Source of the DNA: Gibbula magus
Lineage: Eukaryota > Mollusca > Gastropoda > Trochida > Trochidae
Direction of reading: 5' to 3'
DNA length: 64,000 nt
Assembly: GCA_936450465.1 (NCBI GenBank)
Contig: OW388303.1
Location: 11,439,021 to 11,503,020 of the forward strand
The notes under the pieces were generated by a model. That model did not search any database, was not told the origin of the DNA, and saw nothing but the letters and a program-made list of their open reading frames with translations. The translations under genes and the position numbers were made by a program. Positions 35,631 through 49,121 of the stretch are shown piece by piece; within the stretch, counting starts at the first letter, position 1; every line of letters begins with the position of its first letter.

Positions 35631-37084
35631 CAATGCATTGTTTTGATTAAGTCTCAATATATGCATTATATTTTTTAAGCATAGATTCATCAATAAACTA
35701 ACAGAAAGCACTTAAATTTACCACAACGGCTTTTTAACGGCCATTTCACGACATGCCGCATATCGTTACCATCACCTTTATTCCCGGTAAATATGTGACC
35801 ATGTGTGTTATTTCAATTACATACATATCTTCAGTACGTGATGAATATAAATCATCTTGTATAATCAACTGATAGTTGTTCTTCCATTAAGCACTCTTTG
35901 ATTGATTGTAATGTCACGAACTGAATTTGACTTTCATGTGCTACCCCGTAAAACTCAAAAAGGCCGGAGCAAGCTAACCCAGGTTCAGCGGGCCTACAGG
36001 TAAAAAGCATGCAAAACATGACCTGCAGGTATATAAGGCAAGGTGACCGGCTAGCTTTCACTTTCATTGGTGTTGTTGGCCGGGGTTGTATATGCAGTGA
36101 GGTGAGATGAATATTGGTGTTCTTTTGATACAGACACATCTTGACTTTATTGTAAGAATGTTGTATTTAATGTATTGAATTTTATATATGTAGGTGTTAA
36201 ACAACTGTTTGGGAAAAGAAACATCATTCGGTAATTCAGTATGATTTGAATCTAATTATATTGATTAACTGAAGCAATTAAAAAGATTTTAATTGTTATG
36301 TAATGAATTTTGTGTGAATTTTGCATTTGGGGAATAGACATGTTTTGCTGGTATTTGTAAGGTGTATTACTTTGCACATTTGTGTACAGTGCATCCAATT
36401 GTAGATTTGCTCTACATGACCTGACCTTTGACCCAGTCGTCAGTCAACCCTGCAGTTGGTGTGGTCAACCCAGTGCAAAGTCGTGTGAGGACCAGAGTTT
36501 AGCCAGCACATTATGTCTTGAGCTTTTGTGGCCGTGATCCGTAGAGTGTTGCGGATGTTTGCTGTGCTTGCGTCACAGCTGTATCATAACGTTTATGACT
36601 GATACCATGAACAAATTACCATGTTATAAAGTGCGAATAATGTAATATTAATTGTATATACTGTGAAATGTAATGTATAATGTAACGTGTAATAAACTGT
36701 TATAAATAAACACTGTAAAGTTACTATTTTATTTCTTGATACGACCCCGTACAGGCCCATTGTTTAGTCAATATGATATTCCTCACTGCTTCTGTACCTG
36801 AACAATAGGGTGCCTGCACTTTGAGAACCCCCCTTAGGAGCACTCGTAGGCTAGCTTACACTCAGATCAGAACTAGTCGCACGTCTCGTCTCTCCCATGT
36901 ATACACTGACCCGGCTCCGTGCAGTGAGATTCTAGGAAAAGTAGGTCTAGTCAACATATATGTATTTAAATTATAGTACGTTATTGATTTAACGTAATTA
37001 TTTATACTTACCTGTTGACTACACTTACGCTCTAGTCTCGCCCAACCTCCCCGCTTTGGTCTGCTTTCTTGCTTTTTGGGCCTG
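35631..37084. other. Unassigned interior of the DIRS-like element, possible solo LTR
   Basis: The block 35912-36757 begins TGTCACGAACTGAATTTGAC and ends CCCCGTACA. It has a TATA-like TATATAAGG at 36031 and an AATAAAC signal near 36690, the layout of a solo LTR. No matching 5-bp target duplication was found, so this is only a suggestion. No protein was recognised. Confidence 0.3.
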
Positions 37085-37217
37085 TTCGGATAGTGAAGGT
37101 TCATGGGAGTGATGGCATGAGATCACCGATTGATTACCCTTGAGTAGGGAGTTTACGAATCCCTACTCTTCTTCTTTCGAAGTTACGTCTGTGTTAAGGT
37201 TTGATAAGAACCATGCC
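37085..37217. repeat. Right inverted terminal repeat of the DIRS-like element
   Basis: Reverse complement of the left end; see shared words given for that end. It ends CCATGCC at 37217. Confidence 0.8.
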
Positions 37218-39517
37218 ATGCAAGGCATAGTAGGTCTAGTTGACAGATAACTATAAATACTTACGTTCAATAAAAAAAACCCCCAACTATTATACTATTA
37301 TTCCATAAATGGAAATCCTGAGCAAACAAAGCCAACATTTAATTTTAAGTCAAATATGAATAAAATCCGTTCCGAAATACCGTTTAGTAGTGCCAACATA
37401 TGATATGTGTTGATTTCAGTTCAAGTATTTTCACTCACTGCATAGTTCTTTCCTTATAGCAAAATATACGAAAACTACTTGTTTCTAATGAAAGTCGAGC
37501 AAAATCATATAATACATGCACAGAAACTGAAACTGCACACTCCATTTACATGCACACTACCACAGTAGTTGTTCACCGCCGCAACGTATTCAGCGGCGTC
37601 CGTACGTACGTCTGTAGGTCACAATTCTTGTTATATCGCGATATCTCATGAACCATTGCATCCAGTGTCTTCAATTTTGGAACCAGCTTACAATGGGTGA
37701 CTATGCAGACACCAGTCGAATTGCATGACCGTGAACTAATTTTCAAGGTCATCACGGCACTTTGACCCTCCATTATCTTGAAATTTGGTGACATCTGTCA
37801 TTAGGGAATTATGCAGAATTCAGTCAACTTTTAGTGCATAACACTGTGACCAAATTCATGTTAATGCTATGTCATGAACCTTAGCACCCAATATCTTCAC
37901 ATTTGATGTCATAATGACATGTTTTACCAGAAATGCAATATGAGAAGAACCACATTTAGAAAATGTGTCTTACATGACTTAAAGATCTGATGAAATGCAT
38001 TTTTCTCAATAATGACAGATTATTACCTCTACGTATATTGTACATCGGAATCAATTGAGCATACAATCGAGACAATATACACTTGCAATTGATAATTAAA
38101 ACGATCTTAATTCACCCATTTTAACACTAGCGCAATCAGTTAGACGATTCATTTTGTAAATGCTCACTGAGGCGTGACTGTGATAAGCGACAGACGGGTC
38201 CGGCTAGACAGGTACTCCGCCAAGTCTCGTTAATTAATTAATGATGATTATCACTGCCTCTAAATGAATTTATGAGGTGTATTACATCGCCAAAAAGATA
38301 TGTTTATGTAATAATTGTGTAATTGTCATCTGCGGAATTACCTAGTTGGATATCTAAACATTCGATATATGGGAATTCTAAGTTGGTTTATTGAAGATTT
38401 CTTTGTATAATTAACAATCAAAATGTTGCGAAATTACGTTGAATTATGTCTATCGCCGAAAATCAGATTCCTCCTGATACGTCACAGAAGTCATCCCTTC
38501 AGGGGCCACCTCCCCGCAGACTTTAATTCTGGTCGTCGGGGCTGAATAAGGCGTTTTTTAAAAAAAGCCGTATTTAAGTAATTTATGGACCGATTTCAGA
38601 AATTTAAAATCGAGCAATTGTCAAATTGACATCCCATTTTAATGAATCCGATTTTGACCATATGCCATTTCATCTATCCTTTAACGTTGGAGGCGGGGGC
38701 ATGTTAGTGGCAAACACTTGTTATATAACGTTTCAAACATAACCAACCCTTAGTTATAAATAAGTGTTTATAAAAAAAACACGTTTCACTAATTGACCCG
38801 CAAAAGCGACTGTGCTATATCCGGTTTTCATTAAAAAAAATACTACTTTCCCCTGTATATTGTCACAATACTGAATCGAAAAATAAATGGTAATTTTCAA
38901 TAAAAGTCAGTACCTTTCGATAACATATAACGTTTGACTCTGGATATCCCTTTAAAACGTGTTCAGCAATGGAACGCAGGTGTTGGTATCAGCAAAAAAT
39001 GCAGTTTAAATGAGTGATGTCAAATATTTGGCAATAAAATGCCTTTTTTGAAAATCGAACAATGGCTATATACCGAGAAGTCGAATTCACGCGCCCCATT
39101 TAGAAGTATACCATTTTTCCGACCCTTTGAGCAATACCAACTAATACCTGTCTCTTTGTCTTCTGCATATCATTTTTCAAAAATACAGTTGAGCAATTGA
39201 CGCGCCAGCCGCGGTATGTTTGCTGGTTTTCGATCATAATCAGGACATCTTAATATTGTAACTTTACTGAATAGAAAGGCACTAAAGGGACAATGTTAAA
39301 CAGCAGCCAATACCTTTACACTCTTATGTCGTAACGTTGACATATAAAGTACAACAGTACAATCGTAAAGTACAATTACACCCTCAGAATCATTTTAGAG
39401 TAAGCTAATTGGAAAATAATAGATTTATCAAACTTAAAGATATATATTGCAACCTAAATATGACAGTTTCAATATTGCAGCTATTTTAAACCTTTTTCAA
39501 TATTTCAGATTATTGCA
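37218..39517. other. Spacer: tail of copy D of the 1.95-kb repeat, then dispersed repeat
   Basis: 37300-37440 (TTCCATAAATGGAAATCCTG; CCGTTCCGAAATACCG) resembles the end of the 1.95-kb unit, continuing copy D after the DIRS insertion. 37590-37960 carries a repeat with GTCCGTACGTACGTCTGT and several AAGGTCA-type words. The rest up to TRIM gene 2 shows nothing recognisable. Confidence 0.4.
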
Positions 39518-39569
39518 GGTGATGTGAGAGCCACCAAACGTAACTTGTTGACAAACCAACTACAAGAAC

Positions 39570-40658
39570 ATGGCGGAGGCTCAAGAAAGTCTGGACGTCA
39601 GTGACTTGAAGGAAAACTTTTTGGAATGTGCGGTTTGTCTGGAACACTTTGACCAAGCAGAACGACGTCCTCGACTTCTGATCAGCTGTCTTCACTCTTT
39701 TTGCACGGATTGTCTGGAGAAGCTTCTGAAAGAAGAAAGAGGGCAAGTCACATGTCCCAACTGCAGACATGTCCAGAAGGTAAAAGGAAACGCCCAGTCT
39801 TTGCCTGTCGATCCGGTCAGAAACAAACTGGTGGATTACGTCCAGTTCAAGAAAGGCAAGAAGATCTTCTGCACCGATTGTCCAGATGGAAGTCATGCGG
39901 TTACCCGCTGTCACGAATGTCAAAGTTATATGTGCACTCGATGCAGAGAAGCTCATCAACGAAATCGGTCAACAAGGAAGCATACATGTCGATCTTTGGA
40001 AGATGCTTTGAAAGAACCGATAAAGAACTTTCTGAGCCATTTCTGCAAAGATCACCCGGACCACAAGATTGAGTTCTACTGCAGAAAGTGTTCCAGTCTG
40101 TGTTGTGTATCCTGTACCATCGTGAAGCACAAAGGTCATGACATTGACCCTATAGAAGATGCTGCAACCTCCATGCTGTCGTCCCTGAAAAGTAAAATGG
40201 AAGATGTTGCCAAGTCAGCATATGTCTTAAGGAGAAAGAAAACTTTACTTGATCAAGAAACCGATCAGCATGTATTAAATCTGAAACAAACAACTCTTTC
40301 AATAAACCAAACTTTTGAGGAGTTCAATAGAAAGCTGAAAACTCGGCAAAACAAGCTTATCACTGAACTACAGGAAAGGACCGAACGCACTGTCAACAGT
40401 TTGAAGAAGCAGCAACAGGCTACAGAAGACAGCCTTGCGCAGATGGAGTCTGCCCTGGAATACTTCAAACAAATGGAGACCAAATCTGATGACTGTGAAG
40501 TTCTCTCTGCAGGCCCTGTCCTGGTTCAATCTCTGGAGGCTGCAGCTGTTTCGGATCAAACTCAAGATGTTCAACATCCAACATGGACCTTCTCACCTGG
40601 GGAGATGGACAGTATTATCTCCAAAGTACAAACTTTTGGAGAAATAAATTCTGGCCCA
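39570..40658 (+). CDS. TRIM gene 2, exon 1: RING, B-box 1, B-box 2, coiled coil
   Basis: 363 codons to donor CCCA|GTAAGT. Zinc ligands sit at the same positions as in TRIM gene 1 (C20, C23, C40, H42, C45, C48, C62, C65; B-boxes about 101-140 and 159-190). The ATG follows ACAAGAAC, with an acceptor (ATTGCAG) 51 bp upstream, implying a 5' non-coding exon. If unspliced, the frame would close 4 codons later at 40670. Confidence 0.9.
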
Positions 40659-40717
40659 GTAAGTACATAAATGGCCCTGAAATATATGTAAACAATCTAT
40701 GACTCGTATTTGATTAC

Positions 40718-40758
<41 letters not shown>

Positions 40759-43700
40759 TTTAATACGAAGGGAGGGGGGGGGGGGGGGGGGGGGGGGTTA
40801 TTCGGTATCTCGGTGCATAAAAAAATGAAATTCTTTTGATATTTTGAACTTGTAAACACTTCTAATAGAGACAAAATCACAGAGGTTTTACCTTTGAAAT
40901 ATACTTGTTACTTGTTCCTAAGAATGTTATTGTCTCTGATAACTATGTTTTGTGTTGACATTCCTTTACCATAGTGTATCGTATTAAATTGTAAATTTGG
41001 TGACTTGTCAATGTGCCTTATTAGTTGGTATGTTAGTATTTTCTTTAGAAATAGTGAAAAATGGAATAGCTGATGAATTAACTACATTGCATTGTTATTT
41101 GACTTTCACTGAAATGTTCATATTGTCCTTAAATCTTCTCCTTGGAAAGACTAAGGACTGATCAGTGGTTAGATTTTGGTGGCTTTGGCATTGAGATGGC
41201 TCACAGCGGAATTTCACAACATAACAAGATAATTTAACTGGGGCATGTCTATCAAAATATGACCTCTATATCTCTTTAATTAATGACCATACAAAAGTGT
41301 TTCTCAGAGATTATATCTGCTTTCTCTTGAACACTAAAGATAACACGCTCAACTTTTATAATTTCAAATATTTTAGTGCTCTATGAATCTTTGTGTTTAA
41401 AAATAAAGTGGGAAAACTCTGTCCAACACATCAGAAAGATGCATTTTGGAATTGAGTGTTTACTTTGCATCGTCTGCATCGTTTTCATTAAAATTTAAAC
41501 TGTGCGGCACTCAGGACCTGGATGAATGTATAAACCTAATTATGCTCTCACTCAGGTAATGTTTAAACGCAATCTATATCTATATAATTAATAATTTCAC
41601 AGATATCCTCAACAAATACTGGACGAATTGGACACAGGGAAGTTCATAACGAGGACATGAGAAGTATGTTTGACAGATATATCATTTGCTTTGCTATAGA
41701 GTTAATGAAGGTTCTTACAAATAACCCTCTCACATCCCTTAGCAGCAGATTTTGCGGATATTGCTACACTACTAAGAAGTGGAAATTGGAAATTGGGAAT
41801 GTTTCTTATTTAAGGGTAATGGTGAAATAGTGAATTTTGGTCTCAACTTTACCTGTTCCTGAAAACCGAAGTATAGGAATTGAGGGAGGTAACAAAGGTT
41901 TTTTGTGGTTATAAAAAGTTCCCCCTGAATGTAGTTCTCTTCAAGTACCATATTAGGGCTCTTACAAGCCAGAGTAGCTGAGATCTATACATCTACTCTA
42001 AAAATGTAAAATACATTGTTTGTATAGTATAAGGGGCTTGATCGTCGACTTCATATGCTTTCTAGTTGCTAAACAAGCCCCTGTGATAACAGCAAACTAT
42101 GACACATATAAACATGTAACATCTGCGTAATGCCCTTGATTATATGATTCAAAAGACAGTTATGGAAAAACAGTTATTTCAATATCCGTAAAACTACATA
42201 GCTCAATGAAGTGATGAATAGATAAACGCTAAATCACTATATTTCCATTTTCGTGAGTACTGTAAACGTATTGTGTGACATTCTTTAATATATTTGTTTA
42301 CAGGAAGACAATCTTAATGCTGAAATAATAGGATCGAACTATTTAGACTGGGAAACATCTTTACTAATTCAAGCATGGTCCGATTATTTGGGTTTATAAT
42401 ATTAATTTATGGATTAAGTGGTTGTCTCTTGAATATTAGATTGCAATTCTCAGGTCGACTCCAAGCTGTTGAGGATCTTTCCCTGAAGACATGTTATTAA
42501 CATTAATAACATAAATATGTTGTCAGCTTAGTATACACAATCTTTAGTTTCATTTGTCTTTCCATTTGGTTATCAATATGAATTAAAAAAATTTAAGGAT
42601 ATCTAAAAACTGTAAGAGTTTAGGGACTAACTAAAGAAATCATTGAACTCACTCTAGAGCTTTACTTTGATAATGAAAAACGCTCTCAGAAGCTGACAAA
42701 AGATAAGATTTTCTCACTTATATACTATATTTCACACTATCGTCATATATTATTGGTATATGGTAATTGCTTTTGTAAACTGTTTCTGTTTCATGTTATC
42801 CAGTGTCCTTATGAAAATGACTTCATGGAAAGAGATTAATTTAGGAAAATCACTCATGAGTTTAAGTTGATGTTTTATGAATATAAACTGCTATCCATAG
42901 GTCCTATAAGAACTGTTCGCATTGAAGGCCTGACTAAAGATATCACCCAAGATACACTAGAGCTTTACTTTGAAAATAGAAGACGCTCCCAAGGGGGTGA
43001 GATAACCAACATCAAAGTTGATGAAAGGAAAGGCGTGGCACTTATAGAGTTTGCTGATGCTGAAGGTACATATGTGTTCATTCTTTATGCTTTCAGAATT
43101 ATTTTTGAATTTCCTTAATAATTATAATCATTTGCAGTATATGATATAATGTTTCACATTTCTGTGTGCTATTTGCTTATGATCTAATAATTTCTGTCAT
43201 ACTCCATTACTAAGATTGAAAGCTTCTGGTTAGAACCCTAAGACATGAACAGTTTGATAATACCAATTTAACATAAATTACTCATAATGCATCTATATAC
43301 ATTCTAAGTGAAGGAATTCAATATTTTAGTATCTTAATTGATCAAATCAAATATTTCTAATAAAAAAGGTTAATGTCATCACATGCAAATGTAATTATAT
43401 CTTTAATGGGGTTACTGTCAGCTCACGCAGATCAGAATGATACAATTGAGATCTATCTTAAAATACATGTAAAGGGTTGGTTCTCTTATTTTTCCAAACG
43501 GACAAAAACTAACATCTGTTACGTAGATTTTAGTATCATATTTTATTATTATATTATTATACTACTCAAGAATGTTATTCTTACTTCTAGTAGCTCTAGT
43601 AGACATTTTATTCTCTAACCAGTTTTAGATAATTTTCATTCTTATTCATCATGAGATTATAAGATTATAGAATTTCAAGCATAATACTTATTTTAATCCT

Positions 43701-46700
43701 TCATTAGCTGCTGAAAGGGTATCTAGAAACAAGACACACGTTGTGAATGGAAAGAAACTACAGGCATCACTTCATGCCTCAGCTCATGAATCCACAACCT
43801 TAAATGCGATCAGAGTGACTGGGTGCTCGCCATCTTTTAGTGCAGAAACAATAATATTATTTTGAAATGTACTTTGAAAATCAAGAGACTTTCAAACGGT
43901 GGAGATATTCAAGAGGCTAAAAGGAGTGGTAATGCTATAAACATTACCTTTCAGGGACCTGGAGGTAATGATAATCATGTTGATGTTGATGTTGATATTG
44001 AAGTTGATGTATATATTGATGTTGATTCATATTGATGTTGATATTGGTGTTGATGTTGATGTTGATACTGATATCGATGTTGAGTGTTCGAAATCGAACT
44101 ATGTACAATAGTATACATTCATGTATTTATTAACCCCCGGGTAAACCCCAAGGGGGTTATTGTCGTGATGCAGGCCGTCTGTCAGTCCGTCGGTCTCGAA
44201 AAGGTTACTTCCGTTCTGAAATCAACTTCTCCCACATTTTTTGGCCAATCTTTCCGATACTGTACACATGCTTTGGATATACATCGGTGATACGCATGTG
44301 CTTTTTTGAACCAATCAAAATAATATTTTCAGAGTTATGGCCCTTGGCTTATAGCGCTCGGCTTTCAAAAATTCAGACTGACAGTACCTGGGTTCTGAAA
44401 TCAATTCCTTCCGCAGTTTTTGACCAATCTTTCTGAAACTTTACACATGCTTTGGATATACATCGCTGACACGCATTTACTTTTTGGGACCCATTGTATT
44501 ACAATTGTAAGAGTAATTGCCCTTGACTTAGAGCGCTCAGCTTTCCGATTTCAGACTGACAGTAACTTTTAATTTGTCAGCATTTGAAACTTTAATGTTT
44601 ACAAGTAACACACTGAGGTTATAGTTTTTGACCTTGTGACCGTGACCTTGATATAGGATCTTTTATGTGAGAAGCTTAAACATAGCCACAATTATTTATT
44701 GATTGGTGATAGGCCTTAGACATTTGACATGCTTATTTATTTTTAATAGCTCATTAAATTACTCTTACATTTAAAATGCTTTTTTCTCAAAGCACTCTTG
44801 TATTTATTTTTGTAGACTTAGATTGGTCATTGCATACTATTGTGTAGACTAGAATATTTGTATTTATCTTTTCAAGAGTTCCTTGTAAATTTTGTGCTTT
44901 GCCAGAAACATCAAAACACGCAACTAATTTACTGACTGTAGTTTTCGTTTGATGTTAGTATTTGTAAAGCTTTATACTTAAATACTATGCAAATTAATTT
45001 TGATTTTTTTATTTAATGATTCTATGAGGAAAACAAATTAACGCATATTTAAGCTAATATTTCTAGGGAGGGGTCATTCATTTAGTCTCCACAAAACAAC
45101 ACTGAATGTATAATGATGTCATAAAATTAGAATATAAAATGCATTTGATATTCTTAATTTGCAGTGGCTGAAAGAGTGGCAGCAAAGACAGATCACGTGG
45201 TCAGTGGAGTGAAACTGACAGTTCAACTGGATGATCCAGCTCAACATGAGAGCGACAAGAAGACACTTGTAGTTTCAAACTATCAGCCTGTATCTGCTGA
45301 AACTATTCAGCTACACTTTGAATTCAAGCGGCGTTCTGGTGGTGGGGAAAATGAAATGAAAGAAGAAAAGGGGAAAATATATTTGATGTTTCAAAGTGAA
45401 GAAGGTAATATGCAATTTTCAAATTTTTAAAAGTATTTTGGTAGTGGTGCTGATTATGTTTAACGTTGCTCTTTCCTAATGTTACGTTGTTATAAAGGAG
45501 TAACATGTGTGTTAAAAATTTACTACAAATACTTGAAAATTAAAATCATATTAATTGTTAAAATGAGTGTTACTCTTTGACAAATTTTCTCCCACATGAA
45601 TGAAAAAAATCGGATGTGTTTTAAGCAGTTATAATTTAGAATTTAACTTAAATTATTTGAATAAAAATCGTCCATCTTGACAACCCTGTCATTCACATCT
45701 TGTTTTCAATTATAAAACAGCACTGGTTTGACCCCCAGCTTTATACATGTATCGGAATACATGGCATTTAGATTGGAAACAAATATAACAATGTAGTGGT
45801 TGACATGGAACGTTATGTAATCCCATATGTAACATTGTTATATTAATTTATACATGTAATTCAAATAAAAAGCAAAGATTAAAATTATTTATTTTTAAAT
45901 TTCAGTTGTTGAGCGGGTCTTAAAAATATGTCCTCATAAAGTAGAAGGTAAGATTCTGACAGTGACACGACTGGGTGAAGATACAGAGGACGCTTGGGAG
46001 GACGAGAAACCAAGAACAACTATAAAAGTGTCAGGGTTTGGGGAAGGCTGCACGTATGATGCCATAGAACTCTACTTCGAAAACAAGAGAATATCTGGAG
46101 GCGGTGACATCGTAGGTGACGTCAGAAGACATGCCAAGAAGGACATCATTTACATAGAGTTTGAAGAGGAACAAGGTATGGTCGTTTTGGTTACACACAA
46201 AAATCAAAACCAAGATATGTCTCTGTTTTAGATGTAACTGTTTTAATATGTAACAAATACACAATAACTATTTTTTTTAAAAACTTTAATAAGTTAATTC
46301 TTTTACATGAATTGTAGTATAATATATCATAACCGTGTGTGCTGCAGAATGTAGAATTGTTATATTGCTCCTCCTGAAGTGTATCTCTAAAACTGTTTTA
46401 TACAAAGGAGTAAACATTGGTGTGACTTTTACTAATTTGAAGCTTTGAAAGTGGTATTATATGAGTTGGTTCTGCTAACTTATTATATCTTGTATTTGAA
46501 ATTATCAATAATGATATTGCTAGTTTATGTATACTAATTAAAATATTTACTACCACAGTCATAATTGAAACATAAAATATAATTACTATGTCTTGTAACG
46601 TAGGGAACTATAACAGACATTTAGGAATTTAAGCTCATCAGGTCTGAAAGGCCAAATGAGTTGATGACATCGGCCCCGACAATGTTCATCACAATTATGT

Positions 46701-49066
46701 ACACCAACTTTACATCAGATAATGGCTGATTTCAGTGGCAAGACGAGTAGTGAAACGGTCTCACACTCTGAATGGGAGGAGTCTGATTGTGGAGCTGGTG
46801 GAACCCCAGGTGATGTACAGAAACAAGGTGCTCATCTCTGGAGTTCCGGAACTGGAGTCACCAGCGACTCTACAGCACTACCTGGAGGGGCGGACACACA
46901 GAGATGTCAGTCAGATACTCTTCGGGGAGGAACCTGGCGAGGTTGTGGTGTCCTTTGGGGATGAATCAGAGGGTTAGTGCTTATCACTTGACTTCATTGT
47001 TTGTTAGCTCTTCTCAAAGGGCACTCAAGTCCTAGATTAAAAAAAGCGAGTGTCAAGATTGGTATTTATGAAATATACTAGGGGGATAAACAAACTGTGC
47101 AATGTAGTTATTATGTGAGTGTACAAAGCAAATAAATCCATGTATTTTATCCATATAAGATACCCAAGGCAATAAAACACAGGCGGTCAATGGGACCGAC
47201 AGCGTGCTCTATGAGACAATGAAAGATGTTCTTGATTTAAGACGTCAGTTAGAGCGTCGCTTAGAAAATTAAAATGAAATATGTCATATGTTATGTCACT
47301 TTGATTGTTCAATTGCCAGTGAATGTGTTCTACGACGAGAGGCATGACTATTTTGAAATTTATTTTATAGAAATAACATAATATCTAAACCGTGATCATA
47401 TAAAAGCGAGTAAGCGTTTAAAGGTAGCTCATATAAGAAAAAAAAGACTACGCCCTTCGTGTTTTATGCTTATTGCTATATTTTATCCAACTCGTCTTGA
47501 CACCTGTGTTTCTTAAGTAGTCCATCGACCGAGGTCAATGTCTAATTGTTATTGCAACAACTGCAATTCTCATAAAAAAAATCAAAACAACACTTAACGT
47601 TGCCTGTCGAGGATAGGTTTAGATTACAATCAACGACAAGCAGATCTGTCCCGTGATAAGCGGAGATGCCTTCCCAAACCATTATGCATCTACCCCAAAA
47701 ACGAGACTGTTCTGACAACAGAACATTATCCCAGTGTTGGACCTGTTCCATAGAAAATACGCCGTATGTCTGTGAACACTAAAACGTCAAGCTACGAGCT
47801 GTGACATCCTATGCAAATGACCATTTTGAGATTGCATCTTGTCATTGGATAAGATGACATATATCAAGGAATTAGATGTGATATACGTCTTTGCATATAT
47901 ACTATGAGATGTTTTGGTTAGCACTCGATCAAACATCTGAGAACGTCTACTACTGTAATCAGTGCAATGTATTCTGTCAAGTCACTGCATGGGCGACTTT
48001 TACGGGCATGGACATTTTGTGACGTCACAGACTTAAATGGTGACGTGTTCCACGTGAAAAGTCCGTTTCAAAAGTCACATTATATTTCAAAACATATACA
48101 TGCTCAACTCTTATTTCCATGTTATCTCATATGTAAACACTACCGTAAAATTAATAGTTATGTCATGCACGGTTACTTTTGTCATCTAAAATTTAGTATA
48201 ATAAGGTTTACATGGGGAGGTTCTGGTATCCTTTGGGGATGAATAAGAGGTTTAATTAGTGATTTTAGCTTGACTTCATTGTTTGTTAGCTCTTCTGAAA
48301 ATACATTTGTAATGGAGTCAATTAAGTCAGATACAGCTGAAATCAAGTCCAAGACTAAGAAAGCTAGTAGCGAGAGTTGTATTGCAAAGGTAGTATTGTT
48401 TGCATCGGGCGATTGTGGTCAGTTTGGTGATGAATCAGATGGTTAGTGTTTATCACTTCATTGTTTATTGACTCTCCTCAAAAGGCATCACGCTTCATTG
48501 AACCCTATATTTAAAAAGAAGGTAGCAAGATCTATATTAAGTATGGTTTAAATGATGACTGATATTGATTCGGTTAAACAATAGTCAAGGGATGTCGTCA
48601 TAATTGAGGGGCACGTCTTGGCTAATGTAGGTCAGCGTCCTAAAGAGACGCTATCTGAATGACCAACACTAACAGATGGAGGTCAGCGTCGCCTCCTCCG
48701 AAAGCCCGAATGACAGTCTGTGCTCTTGTTAAATCTGATCAAAGCCATCTAATTGCCAAGAATGTGAACTAAACTCACTAACATCCTACATCTAATTGTC
48801 AAGCTTTGACAATCTTTTGAAAGATTATTTTGAAACTTTGACTGAATGGGAGGGAATTAAACTTCTCAAAACTATGATAGTTTTTGTCAAATTAACAAAA
48901 GATCATCGGTAACATCAGGCAATATCTATATTTATTTGGGAAGGATTCTGAGTAGAATTTTATTTTCACAATTTGTCAAAATCATGGTAGGAGAATCCGT
49001 ACATCACATAGATCATTAGCAGCTCCGACTAAGTCGGAGCTGCTATCAGTTTTTGCGCAGTTTCCG

Positions 49067-49121
<55 letters not shown>

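Larger units (their letters stand above)
33513..37217 (+). mobile_element. DIRS-like tyrosine-recombinase retrotransposon, degenerate, with inverted terminal repeats
   Basis: The left end GGCATGGTTCTTATCCAACC and the right end are mutual reverse complements for about 120-140 bp (33513-33655 and 37085-37217), including ACTTCGAAAGAAGAAGAG. Between them lie, in order, a DIRS-type reverse transcriptase, an RNase H-like region and the N-terminal part of a tyrosine recombinase, all on the plus strand and broken by frameshifts. Inverted terminal repeats plus this order identify the DIRS order of elements. The final 1.4 kb is not recognised as recombinase and may hold a secondary insertion. Confidence 0.75.

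Noticed and set aside
36862..37104. 80-codon minus-strand frame near the right end of the DIRS-like element.
   Set aside because: Overlaps the inverted terminal repeat and shows no domain.
40593..40880. Minus-strand frame with poly-Pro and poly-Gly runs.
   Set aside because: Product of the C/G homopolymer tracts overlapping the end of a TRIM exon on the other strand.
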